Origin: Streptomyces sp. ML-6
GTDB taxonomy: Bacteria > Actinomycetota > Actinomycetes > Streptomycetales > Streptomycetaceae
Direction: 5' to 3'
Assembly: GCF_030116705.1 (NCBI RefSeq)
Contig: NZ_JAOTIK010000001.1
Location: 7,530,501 to 7,594,500 of the forward strand
Length of the DNA stretch: 64,000 bases
Shown here: positions 26,332 through 34,097 of the stretch, one piece after another
Layout of the letters: each line of letters starts with the position of its first letter
Position numbering within the stretch: position 1 is the stretch's first letter
The notes under the pieces: generated by a model
The model's database searches: none
What the model was told of the DNA's origin: nothing
What the model saw: the letters and a program-made list of their open reading frames with translations, nothing else
Translations under genes and position numbers: made by a program

Positions 26332-26994
26332 TCAGCGGGCCGGCACCGGGACCGGCCGCACGGGGCACTCGGCCGGGGCGAGACGGTCCCCCCGCCCGAT
26401 CAGGGTCACGGACACGGCCCCCCGCGCATGCGCCGCGTACGCGGCCGTGCAGACGATCTGCTCACGGGCGGAAGCGGTCAGCCGAGTCACCCGCAGGCGC
26501 AGCGCGACCTCGACGGCGGACCCCGACGTCACGACCCGCTCCACGGCGGACGCCGCACGCGACAGCGAGGGTGCGTTGCGGAGCCCCGCCCGCCGTTCCG
26601 CCTTGTCCGGCCCGGCAAGCAGGGCGGTGACGGCCGCGAGCGGTGAGGGGCCCTCGTTCGTCACCCCCGCCCCCGGGGACGGAGCGTCGAGATCGACCTG
26701 TCCGCGCGACGGGTCCGGTCCGCCCGACGGGCCGTCCGGTGCGGCGGAACCCACGACACCGTCCGGCCACGGTGACTCGACGAACCGGGGCACGGGCAGC
26801 AACTCGCCGTCCGGGGAACGGAAGAACAACAGCACGCGCTCCTCGCGCGGGGGAAGCAGATCGGCGACGGCCGGTCCACCGGCCTCGACCACGGCCGTCT
26901 CCTGGATGCCGCAACCCACGAGCGGGCCCCCGACGAGGACCAGCAACGCGGCGAACCGCACCGCTCGACGCCCACACAACACCGGTCCCTTCAC
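26332..26994 (-). CDS. GerMN-type lipoprotein of the two-component operon
   Basis: 220 residues. It has a lipoprotein signal with lipobox LVGC (FAALLVLVGGPLVGCGIQET) and a GerMN-like core: ERVLLFFRSPDGELLPVPRF, then AAVTALLAGPDKAERRAGLR and VEVALRLRVTRLTASAREQI. Its start overlaps the stop of the sensor kinase gene (ATGA), so it is cotranslated. In Streptomyces systems such as AfsQ and Cse, a lipoprotein encoded next to the kinase tunes its activity from outside the membrane; a similar role is inferred here. Confidence 0.87.
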   Translation of the reverse strand: MKGPVLCGRRAVRFAALLVLVGGPLVGCGIQETAVVEAGGPAVADLLPPREERVLLFFRSPDGELLPVPRFVESPWPDGVVGSAAPDGPSGGPDPSRGQVDLDAPSPGAGVTNEGPSPLAAVTALLAGPDKAERRAGLRNAPSLSRAASAVERVVTSGSAVEVALRLRVTRLTASAREQIVCTAAYAAHARGAVSVTLIGRGDRLAPAECPVRPVPVPAR

Positions 26995-28517
26995 GTGGCG
27001 GCCCCCGTCCGGTCACAGCGGTCCGCGGGCCCCGGGCCACCCTGCACGGACGACGGGCCGTCCGGCGCACCGCTCCCGGACACGGGCCCGTCGAAGGGCA
27101 GCTCCACGGTGAACAGCGCACCACCGCCGGGCGCGTTCCCCGCCCGGATCGTGCCGCCGTGCAGCTGTACGTTCTCCTCGGTGATCGCGAGCCCGAGGCC
27201 GCTGCCCGACGAGCGGGAACGCGCGGCGTCCGCCTTGTAGAAACGGTCGAAGACGTGCGGCAGCGCCTCCGGCGCGATCCCGGGGCCGCTGTCGCGCACC
27301 TCGATGACCAGCACACCCCCGCGCGCCGACAGCCGCACGGTGACCGGCTCGGCACCGTGGTGCAGGGCGTTGCCGACCAGGTTGGCCACGATGACGTCGA
27401 AGCGGCGCAGGTCGAGACGGATGCGGAAGCCCTCGGGCAGTTCCGCGTGGACCCGGTCGAGCCACTTCCTGTCGGCCAGGGTGCGGCGCACGGCCTCCGC
27501 CGCGTCCACCTCGTCGGTGTTGAGCTCCGCCGCACGGGCGTCGAAGCGGGAGATCTCCATCAGATCCTCCACCAGCACGGCCAGTTTGCCGGTCTCGGCG
27601 CTGATCAGACGCACTGCCCGGGCGGTGTCCGGGGAGAGCTCCGCGGCGTCCTCGTCCACCACGTCCGTGACGGCGAGCATGCCGGCGAGCGGGGTGCGCA
27701 ACTCGTGCGAGACGTCCGAGGCGAAACGCCGGGCCCGCGCCCCGGCATCCCGCAACTCCTGCACGGAGTGCTCCAGGCGGGCCGCCGACTCGTTGAACGT
27801 CCTGGCCAGGTCGGCCATCTCGTCCCGGCCGTGCACGGGAATACGCGTGTCGAACCGCCCACCGCCCATGGAGTGTGCGGCCCGCCGCAGCTCACGGACG
27901 GGACGCAGCACACTGCGCGCCGCGAGCAGCGCGGGCACCAGGGCCACGGCCAGCCCCGGCAGCGCGCCGTCGCGGGCCGCGGTCACCAGGGCGTCGATGT
28001 CCACCTCCTCGTCCGTCATGGGCATCACGGCGAAGAGCACCAGCCCGCTCGGCACCGCGTCGCCGCCGGCGACGATCCGGGTCATCACCGGCATCCCGAT
28101 CGTCAGATACGCCTTCCCCTCCTTGACGACCCGCTCGAAGACACCGCGCGGCGAAGCGAGCGCGGCGCGGCGCAGCCTCGCGGTCAGCACGTCGGAGACG
28201 GGCCGGTCACCCGAGGAGGCGCGCACCGAGCCGTACTCGGCGAAGACGATCCACGGATGTGGTTTGGCGCGCGCCGCGATGTCGTAGAGGTCCCACCGCA
28301 GTGAATCCGGCTCCAGGGGAAGACGGGGGACGAACCGCTCGACCTCCTCGCGGAAGGAGGTGACGGCCGTGTCCTGCGCCCGCACGAGGACCGCACTGCG
28401 CGCCTCCCGGTAGGTCAACGCGGCGGTCGTGACGGCACTGACGGCCGCCACCAGCAGAAACGCGATCACCAGCCGGGTGCGCAGCCCGAACGCGACGGTC
28501 GCTCCGGGCATCCTCAC
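26991..28517 (-). CDS. Sensor histidine kinase
   Basis: 508 residues starting at GTG 28517 (overlapping the regulator stop) or ATG 28511. Domains in order: membrane helix one (LVIAFLLVAAVSAVTTAALT), an extracytoplasmic sensor region of about 150 residues, helix two (LPGLAVALVPALLAARSVL), HAMP, a phospho-His box (ASDVSHELRTPLAGM, His near residue 270), and an ATPase domain with N box LVGNALHHGA, G1 DSGPGIAPEA, F box FDRFYKAD and G2 GSGLGLAI. It is sandwiched between the response regulator gene and the lipoprotein gene. It is closest in layout to AfsQ2/CseC-type kinases that sense envelope state, but I cannot assign an orthologue. Confidence 0.94.
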   Translation of the reverse strand: MRMPGATVAFGLRTRLVIAFLLVAAVSAVTTAALTYREARSAVLVRAQDTAVTSFREEVERFVPRLPLEPDSLRWDLYDIAARAKPHPWIVFAEYGSVRASSGDRPVSDVLTARLRRAALASPRGVFERVVKEGKAYLTIGMPVMTRIVAGGDAVPSGLVLFAVMPMTDEEVDIDALVTAARDGALPGLAVALVPALLAARSVLRPVRELRRAAHSMGGGRFDTRIPVHGRDEMADLARTFNESAARLEHSVQELRDAGARARRFASDVSHELRTPLAGMLAVTDVVDEDAAELSPDTARAVRLISAETGKLAVLVEDLMEISRFDARAAELNTDEVDAAEAVRRTLADRKWLDRVHAELPEGFRIRLDLRRFDVIVANLVGNALHHGAEPVTVRLSARGGVLVIEVRDSGPGIAPEALPHVFDRFYKADAARSRSSGSGLGLAITEENVQLHGGTIRAGNAPGGGALFTVELPFDGPVSGSGAPDGPSSVQGGPGPADRCDRTGAAT

Positions 28518-29197
28518 AGCGGGCCGAAGCGGTAGCCGAAGCCCCGCAGGGTCTGGACGTACCGGGGGTCGCCGGACGGATCCTCGATCTTGGCGCGCAG
28601 CCGGCGCACACAGGCGTCCACCAGACGGACGTCGCTGTGGTAGCTGTGCTCCCAGATCTCCTCCAGGAGCCGCTGCCGGCTGAAGACCTGTGCCGGTGCC
28701 GCGGACAGGTGCAGCAACAGCTTCAGCTCGGAGGGCGCGAGAGAGACCGGGGCACCCGACTTGAGGACGGTGTGACCGGCGCGGTCGATGACGAGTTCAC
28801 CGTGGCGCTCGACGGCGGGCCCCGCGCCGACCGGGCCCTCGGCGCGGCGCAGCACGGCACGTATGCGGGCCTCGATGACCTCGGCACGGGCGGGCTTGAC
28901 GATGTAGTCGTCCGCACCCGCGTCCAGGCCGACGACGATGTCGACGTCGTCGCCGCGCGCGGTCAGCATGACGATCGGCAACTGGCTGGTCCCGCGCACC
29001 CGGCAGCACAACTGGACGCCGCTCATGGCGGGGAGCATCAGGTCGAGCAGCAGGAGGTCGGGGCGGAAGGAGCCCATCGCCTCCAGACCGGCCTCACCGG
29101 TCGCGACGGCGAGGACCTCGTGCCCCCGTCGGCGCAGTCCAAGTTCGATGCCCTCGCGCACGGAGGGGTCGTCTTCGACGAGGAGGACGCGTGGCAT
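28514..29197 (-). CDS. OmpR-family response regulator
   Basis: 227 residues. The receiver domain has the acidic pair VEDDPS, the phospho-acceptor Asp in LLLLDLMLPAMSG (about 53), Thr in VMLTARGDD and Lys in YIVKPARAEV. The C-terminal winged helix (LAPSELKLLLHLSAAPAQVF, then VDACVRRLRAKIEDP and VQTLRGFGYRFGP) is of the OmpR/PhoB type. It is first in the three-gene operon regulator-kinase-lipoprotein, all with four-base overlaps. A frameshifted small gene lies 39 nt upstream on the same strand. Confidence 0.95.
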   Translation of the reverse strand: MPRVLLVEDDPSVREGIELGLRRRGHEVLAVATGEAGLEAMGSFRPDLLLLDLMLPAMSGVQLCCRVRGTSQLPIVMLTARGDDVDIVVGLDAGADDYIVKPARAEVIEARIRAVLRRAEGPVGAGPAVERHGELVIDRAGHTVLKSGAPVSLAPSELKLLLHLSAAPAQVFSRQRLLEEIWEHSYHSDVRLVDACVRRLRAKIEDPSGDPRYVQTLRGFGYRFGPL

Positions 29198-29236
29198 GGC
29201 AGTGTCTCCGGGATCGTGTGGAAAACGGACAGCTCG

Positions 29237-29751
29237 TCAGGGACCCGGCGACCGAACGCCGGAGGTGGCGAGCATGCCGAACGGGGCGGTCACGCAGACG
29301 GTGTCGATGCCCTCGTACAGGGCCCACCGGTCCGTGAAGGCGCCTTCCCGGACGCAGACGTTGCCCGCGACACCGCACTGCGACGGATCGGCGCCCGACA
29401 CCGGGTCGGGCGGGCGGTCTCCGGCCCGGCCGTGTCCGGTGCGGGGCGCAGCCGGTCGGCGAGCATGGCGAGGTCCGCCCGCCGGACCTCCGGCCCGGCC
29501 GGATCGCTGCCGCCGTCCGTCGGGTGTTCGTCCCGGGCCGGGCGCTCGCGGACGAACGCGCAGACCGCCTCCGCCACGTCCTGTCGCAGCTCCGGATGCT
29601 CGTCGCCGAGCCGGGCCAACTCGGCCACGGCATCCCGCCGGAGGCCGGCGCCGCCACCGCGCAGTCGGCTGGCGACCACCCGCACCGCCTCGGCCGCCTG
29701 CGCGCCGTCACCGATGATCACCATGGCCCCCACAGGTTTTAGGACGGTCAA
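29237..29751 (-). pseudogene. Frameshifted small protein (pentapeptide-repeat-protein-like N-part)
   Basis: Two frames carry coding-like sequence. The first (from 29751) reads VIIGDGAQAAEAVRVVASRL, then RRDAVAELARLGDEHPELRQ and DVAEAVCAFVRERP, similar to the helical segment before the membrane part of Streptomyces pentapeptide-repeat proteins. Near 29408 the coding signal moves to a second frame that ends at TGA 29239-29237 and reads PSQCGVAGNVCVREGAFTDR, then WALYEGIDTVCVTAPFGMLA; this frame has G/C in over 90% of third positions, while the continuing first frame does not. A single missing base in a C/G run would join them into about 171 residues. It may be an error in the sequence or a broken gene. 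Function unknown. Confidence 0.55.
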
Positions 29752-30165
29752 GTTCCTTGATTCCCAAGAGATTAGCGATGCGTCCGGAGCCCATCGAACG
29801 CAGCCCGTCAGTCCGCCCGCCGATCACCCACCACTGACCGCCGATCACCGACCACTGACCCTCGATCACTGACCGACGAACACCGATCACGCGAAACGAT
29901 CGTGCCGAGCGACGACCTCTCCGGACCACGGCGGCCACCAGCCGATTCCCTTGACCAGGCATGCCCACTCGGGCGGCAGTTCGGCCGCACCGGGAACAGC
30001 AGGTCCGGTCGGCGAGGTTGCACCGATCGAGGGACCGGCGCCGTACGGGCGGGGAGACACGGGGACCGCAAGGTCGTCCCCGCCCCGCCAGGAACCGGGC
30101 CCCAGGGTCGCGGTATGCCCGCCGCGCACTCGGACCACCCCTTATTTCTGCAGGAGGACTTTTCC
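29752..30165. other. Gene-free divergent region with phased repeats
   Basis: 414 nt between the leftward frameshifted gene and the rightward PIG-L gene. I see no gene in it. It holds four 21-bp-phased repeats (listed separately) and, at its right end, a strong ribosome site (AGGAGGA at about 30151-30157) for the PIG-L gene. Confidence 0.5.
29821..29890. repeat. Four direct repeats at exact 21-bp spacing
   Basis: The core CGATCAC begins at 29821, 29842, 29863 and 29884. The first two units are almost identical over 21 bases (CGATCACCSACCACTGACC), the third has a 3-base-shorter core, and the last is partial. The 21-bp step is two turns of DNA, so a protein bound to each core would sit on one face. 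It lies in the divergent promoter region upstream of the PIG-L gene. Confidence 0.7.
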
Positions 30166-30999
30166 ATGACTGACCGGCCCTTGACGCTCATGGCCGTGCA
30201 CGCCCACCCCGACGACGAGGCGACCGGAACCGGAGGGGTCCTCGCGCGGTACGCGGCGGAAGGCATCCGCACGGTTCTCGTGACGTGTACCGACGGAGGC
30301 TGCGGTGACGGACCGGGGGGTGCCAAGCCGGGCGACCCCGGGCACGATCCGGCGGCCGTCGCCCTGATGCGCCGCCAGGAACTCGAGGCGAGTTGTGAGG
30401 TCCTGAAGATCAGCGATCTGGAGATGCTGGACTACGCCGACTCCGGGATGATCGGCTGGCCGAGCAATGACGCCCCCGGGTCCTTCTGGCGGACCCCCGT
30501 GGAGGAAGGCGCCGCCCGACTCGCGGAACTCATGCGTCACTACCGACCCGATGTGGTCGTCACTTATGACGAGAACGGCTTCTATGGTCATCCCGACCAC
30601 ATCCAGGCCAACCGCATCACGATGGCGGCGCTGGAGATGATCGAGCTGACACCGAAGGTGTACTGGACGACGATGCCCCGCTCGATGATGCAGCGGTTCG
30701 AGGAGACCATGCGCGAGTTCAGTGAGGACATTTCCGAGCCGGATCCTGCCGAGGCCGCCGCGATGGCCAAGATCGGTCTGCCCGACGACGAGGTCACCAC
30801 GTGGGTGGACACCACCGCCTTCAGCGGTCAGAAGTTCGATGCGCTGGCCGCGCATGCCAGTCAGGGCGAGAACATCTTCTTCCTCAAGATGGGCAAGGAG
30901 CGATTCGGCGAGTTCATGGGCACGGAGACCTTCGTACGCGTCAAGGACACCACCGGCGCGGCCGTGCCCGAGAACGATCTCTTTGCAGGACTGCGCTGA
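30166..30999 (+). CDS. PIG-L/LmbE family zinc deacetylase, mycothiol conjugate amidase-like
   Basis: 277 residues. The zinc site is HAHPDDEATG (His-Pro-Asp-Asp) plus FYGHPDHIQANRI, the two signature blocks of the PIG-L family. Length and the region TCTDGGCGDGPGG resemble mycothiol conjugate amidase Mca or MshB, which act on mycothiol and its drug adducts in actinobacteria. Which one cannot be decided by eye. The start ATG 30166 has a near-perfect AGGAGGA. It is monocistronic. Confidence 0.87.
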   Translation: MTDRPLTLMAVHAHPDDEATGTGGVLARYAAEGIRTVLVTCTDGGCGDGPGGAKPGDPGHDPAAVALMRRQELEASCEVLKISDLEMLDYADSGMIGWPSNDAPGSFWRTPVEEGAARLAELMRHYRPDVVVTYDENGFYGHPDHIQANRITMAALEMIELTPKVYWTTMPRSMMQRFEETMREFSEDISEPDPAEAAAMAKIGLPDDEVTTWVDTTAFSGQKFDALAAHASQGENIFFLKMGKERFGEFMGTETFVRVKDTTGAAVPENDLFAGLR

Positions 31000-31520
31000 T
31001 CCGCCGAGGGCCGTCATCACCGCGTCGACACCGGCGCGGACCGGACGGGCCGTCAGTCGGGTGGCGGCCGACACAACACTGGGTTTCTGCCCGCAATCGG
31101 GTTTCCCGCGATGCCTGAATGTCGTGGCGTGGGATCCATGAGCTGATTCCGCCCCGTTGACGGTGTGCGTCGACCGGGCCGGCTCCACAACGCGATGAAG
31201 CTCCTGGTGGGAGGAGTCACGGTCGAGATCCACACCGTGCCCCGCCAGGAGCTTCACGTGCTTGTCCACCCCTCGTCGACCGACCTGCATGGCCGGAACC
31301 TACGTTTCCCGAGCGCTCAACTACGTTCCCGGCTGCGGGAGATCGGGCGCGTCGACGGCGTTCGCCCGAATGTCGGCAGGACCTGCCCGCCTTGTTTCAC
31401 CTGCGGTGCGGCGATGCCCGCGCCCGACTCGCCACCGGGTTCCGCGACGGAGCACAGCCGTGAAGCGGTGTTGTCATCAGTCCGCGCGCCAACGGAATTC
31501 AGCCACCTCTGCGATTGCAC
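31000..31520. other. Gene-free stretch before the ArsR-type regulator
   Basis: About 520 nt with no gene I can support. Open frames exist on both strands but match nothing I recognise. An imperfect inverted repeat, with arms GAAGCTCCTGG at 31197-31207 and CCAGGAGCTTC at 31245-31255, could be a hairpin or the trace of a lost mobile element; I see no transposase. Confidence 0.45.
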
Positions 31521-31556
31521 AGACTTCTGTGCACAGGAATCTGTGCACAGAAGTCT
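31521..31556. promoter_or_regulatory. Perfect 36-bp inverted repeat, probable operator of the ArsR-type regulator
   Basis: Arms AGACTTCTGTGCACAG (31521-31536) and its exact complement (31541-31556) flank GAAT. Each arm itself contains the palindrome CTGTGCACAG, so there are two overlapping dimer sites. The repeat ends 21 bases before the regulator start, the right place for an autorepressor. Related shorter steps (TGCACAG at 31516-31522) extend it to the left. Confidence 0.85.
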
Positions 31557-31577
31557 TTGTCGTTTATCTTGGGGCTC

Positions 31578-32195
31578 ATGGAACATCCTGAGCAGCCCTC
31601 CCAAGTGCAACTGAACGTCCGTAACCTGCGGGGCATCGCGCATCCGTTGCGGGTGCAGATGCTGACGGTCCTGCGGACGGAGGGGCCGGCCACGGCCACC
31701 ACGCTCGCCCGGCGGCTGAACCAGAACACCGGCGCCACCAGTTATCACCTGCGCCAGCTCGCCGAGTACGGCTTCATCGTGGAGGCGCCGTCCCAGGGCG
31801 GCGGCCGGCGTGAGCGCTGGTGGCAGGCGGCGCACGTCAACACGGTCCTGCCGGACGATTCGGTGCTGGCGGACGGCGGCGGTCTCGGGATCGCCTATCT
31901 GCAGTCGCTCGGCCGGGTCTGGTCCGACGCGATGACGGCCGCGATCGACGCGACCCCCTCGCTGCCGTCCGAGTGGCGCGACGCCCAGGACTTCAGCGAC
32001 TACGCGCTCACGCTCACCCCGGCCGAGGCCGAAGAGCTGTCGGCGGAGATCCACCGACTGATCCGCCGACGCAACTCCTCGCCCGAACCGGCAGGTTCGC
32101 CGCTGCCCGAGGGGGCGGCACGAGTCACCTTCCAGTTCCAGTTGTTCCCCACCAGCGCAGACCGGCACGTCTCCCGCCCCACCCACCCGGAGTGA
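31578..32195 (+). CDS. ArsR-like winged-helix transcriptional regulator
   Basis: 205 residues. The winged helix spans about residues 15-85: NLRGIAHPLRVQMLTVLRTE, TATTLARRLNQNTGATSYHL and RQLAEYGFIVEAPS. The remaining 110 residues are a helical effector or dimer domain with no obvious metal-binding cysteines, so a small-molecule ligand is more likely than a metal. The start ATG 31578 lies just after the 36-bp palindrome. The exporter gene begins 5 nt after its stop, so the two form an operon and the regulator probably represses it. This pair may be the self-protection or export unit of the peptide cluster to the right. Confidence 0.9.
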   Translation: MEHPEQPSQVQLNVRNLRGIAHPLRVQMLTVLRTEGPATATTLARRLNQNTGATSYHLRQLAEYGFIVEAPSQGGGRRERWWQAAHVNTVLPDDSVLADGGGLGIAYLQSLGRVWSDAMTAAIDATPSLPSEWRDAQDFSDYALTLTPAEAEELSAEIHRLIRRRNSSPEPAGSPLPEGAARVTFQFQLFPTSADRHVSRPTHPE

Positions 32196-32200
32196 GAAAG

Positions 32201-33703
32201 ATGACTTCTCGGCACGCGGCCGCCCAGCAGGCGGCGGACAGTGGCACACGCACACCCTCCCCGGGCGCCGCCCCGGACGCCCCGGACGCCGCCCCGGACA
32301 CCCCGGACACCCCGGACACCCCGGACGCTCCGGACACCCCGGACGCCCAGGGTGTTCCGGACGCCTCGGGTGCTTCGGCCGACGAACCCCGGGTCCTGCG
32401 CGGACTGGTCGGCATGCTGTCGGCCAACGCGGCGTCCCTGTCGGCCAACCGGGTGCTCTCGATCGCCCTGCCCTGGTTCGTCCTGACGACGACCGGCAGC
32501 GTCGGCAAGACGGGCCTGGTCGCTTTCTGCCAGATAGTCCCCTACGTGGTGGCCCAGGCGCTGGCGGGGCCGATCATCGACCGGGTCGGCCCCAAGCGCA
32601 TCAGCGTGGCCGGTGACCTGGCCTCCACCGTCGCCACGGCCGCCGCCCCGTTGCTCTATTTAACGGGCAACCTGTCCTTCGGCCTGCTGCTGGGGTTGTT
32701 GGCCGTGGTCGGTGCGGCGGACGGCCCGGCCAACGGGGCCAAGGGGCTCTTCGTGCCCGCGGCCACCCGTGCGGCCCGGGTCCCGCTGGAACGGGGGACC
32801 GGTCTGTCGACGGCGGTCGAACGGACCGCGACGACCGTCGGCCCGGCCATCGCCGGGGTGGTCGTCGCCTCCTTCGGCAGCCTCTACGCCCTGTGGATCA
32901 CGGCCTTCCTGTTCGGTGTGTCGGCGCTGATCATCTCCACCACCCTCAGTGATCCGGTGCCCGAGCCGCACGAGATGCCGGTCGAGGACGCCGAGGGCTA
33001 TTTCTCGCGGCTGCGTCAGGGCGCCGTGTTCCTGCGCGACGCCAAACTGCTGCGGTCCATCGTCTGCATGCTCGCCGTGACCAACCTGCTCGACCAGGCG
33101 TTCATGTCCGTGCTGCTGCCGGTCTGGGCGAAGGAGACGGGCCACGGTGCGGGAGCCATCGGCCTGGTGGTCAGCGTCTTCGCCGCGACGTCGATCATCG
33201 CCGCGCTCGTGGCCGCAGGGGTGGCCGACCGGCTGCCCCGGCGTACCGTCTATCTGATCGGCCTGACCCTGGGCGGCGTCCCGCGCTTCGTGGCCATGGC
33301 CACGGGGGCGCCCCTGTGGGTGGTGCTGGCGGTGCTGGCCGTGGGTGGTCTGGGCTCGGGCTTCGTCAATCCGATCGTGGGGGCAGTGACGTACGAACTG
33401 ATCCCCACTCCGCTGCTGGGACGGGTCAAGACGATGGCCCAGGCCGTCACCTGGGCGGGCATCCCCTTCGGCGGGCTGCTGGGCGCGGGACTGGTGACGG
33501 TGGCGGGCACCTCGGGCGCGCTGTGGATCGTGGGCGGGATCTACCTCGTCGCCATCGGTGTGCCGGCCCTGAACCGGGAGTGGTCGGGCATGAGCAAGCG
33601 GACGGTGCCCGACCCGGGCCCCGCCGGCACCGAGGACGGGAAGGAGAGCGTGACCGGTACGGCTCCGGTTCCCGGGGAAGCGGTGGCCAAGGAAGCCGTG
33701 TGA
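32201..33703 (+). CDS. Major facilitator superfamily exporter
   Basis: 500 residues with about 12 membrane helices, of the drug-efflux (MFS_3/enterobactin exporter-like) type: LSANRVLSIALPWFVLTTTG, LAGPIIDRVGPKRISVAGDL (the conserved loop 2-3 motif), and GSLYALWITAFLFGVSALII. The first 65 residues are a cytosolic, acidic Pro-Asp-Thr repeat (units PDTPDTPD and PDAPD), encoded by ACCCCGGAC-type DNA repeats at 32262-32350. Codon 154 (32660-32662) is TTA, so translation may depend on bldA. It is cotranscribed with the ArsR-type regulator. Export of the NRPS product is a fair inference from its position 395 nt before the first synthetase gene. Confidence 0.92.
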   Translation: MTSRHAAAQQAADSGTRTPSPGAAPDAPDAAPDTPDTPDTPDAPDTPDAQGVPDASGASADEPRVLRGLVGMLSANAASLSANRVLSIALPWFVLTTTGSVGKTGLVAFCQIVPYVVAQALAGPIIDRVGPKRISVAGDLASTVATAAAPLLYLTGNLSFGLLLGLLAVVGAADGPANGAKGLFVPAATRAARVPLERGTGLSTAVERTATTVGPAIAGVVVASFGSLYALWITAFLFGVSALIISTTLSDPVPEPHEMPVEDAEGYFSRLRQGAVFLRDAKLLRSIVCMLAVTNLLDQAFMSVLLPVWAKETGHGAGAIGLVVSVFAATSIIAALVAAGVADRLPRRTVYLIGLTLGGVPRFVAMATGAPLWVVLAVLAVGGLGSGFVNPIVGAVTYELIPTPLLGRVKTMAQAVTWAGIPFGGLLGAGLVTVAGTSGALWIVGGIYLVAIGVPALNREWSGMSKRTVPDPGPAGTEDGKESVTGTAPVPGEAVAKEAV

Positions 33704-33782
33704 GCGTGGGTACGGTACCGGCACCGGCCGGGCGGTGGACCGCCCGTCGACCGCCGGTCCCGTATCCACGCCCCTGCCTCTG

Positions 33783-33810
33783 CCCGGTCGGTGGAACTCC
33801 GCCGACCGGG
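33783..33810. terminator. Hairpin after the exporter gene
   Basis: Arms CCCGGTCGG (33783-33791) and CCGACCGGG (33802-33810) form a perfect 9-bp stem with a 10-nt loop, 80 nt after the exporter stop. A smaller hairpin (GGGCGGT/ACCGCCC, 33730-33745) precedes it. Together they likely end the regulator-exporter transcript. Confidence 0.65.
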
Positions 33811-34015
33811 CGTTGTGTTCCCACCCGGACCGGCGGAAGCATCCGCGCTCAACCAGTGTGGGTGCCCACGTACGACGGTGTGAGTGCCCACGCCCGAGTG
33901 GCGTGAGTGTCTGCGCATGACCGGTGTGGGTGCCCACGCCCCACCGACGTGAGTGTCCGCGCACGGCGGGCAGAAGTGACCACGTCCGGCGGGCAGAAGT
34001 GACCAGTTATCTCCT
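33810..34015. repeat. About nine tandem degenerate 22-23-bp repeats upstream of the first NRPS gene
   Basis: Units begin near 33810, 33833, 33856, 33878, 33901, 33924, 33947, 33970 and 33993. The best conserved core is GTGTGGGTGCCCACG (33856 and 33924) and GTGTGAGTGCCCACG (33878); later units drift to GCAGAAGTGACCA (33970 and 33993, which are part of a 19-base exact direct repeat). There are no unique spacers between units. The array ends 83 nt before the NRPS start, inside a 394-nt gene-free stretch (33704-34097) that must also hold the cluster promoter. Confidence 0.75.
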
Positions 34016-34097
34016 CCGGACCGCTCTGCGAGCATCGGATTCGGCTGAGTTTCCGAGGGTTTTCGCAAACGGTCGATGACGAGGAACTGGTGGACAC

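Noticed and set aside
26332..29197. Naming the two-component system afsQ or cse
   Set aside because: The operon layout with a lipoprotein is similar, but I could not align sequences to assign an orthologue, and sigma-factor neighbours are absent.
31190..31260. Insertion-sequence end (inverted repeat GAAGCTCCTGG)
   Set aside because: No transposase fragment, target duplication or second end was found; it may be just a hairpin.
32262..32350. Pro-Asp-Thr DNA repeats as a regulatory or CRISPR element
   Set aside because: They are in frame inside the exporter gene and encode its acidic N-terminal tail.
33810..34015. CRISPR-like array before the NRPS genes
   Set aside because: Units are directly adjacent with no unique spacers, the repeat is degenerate, and no cas gene is nearby.
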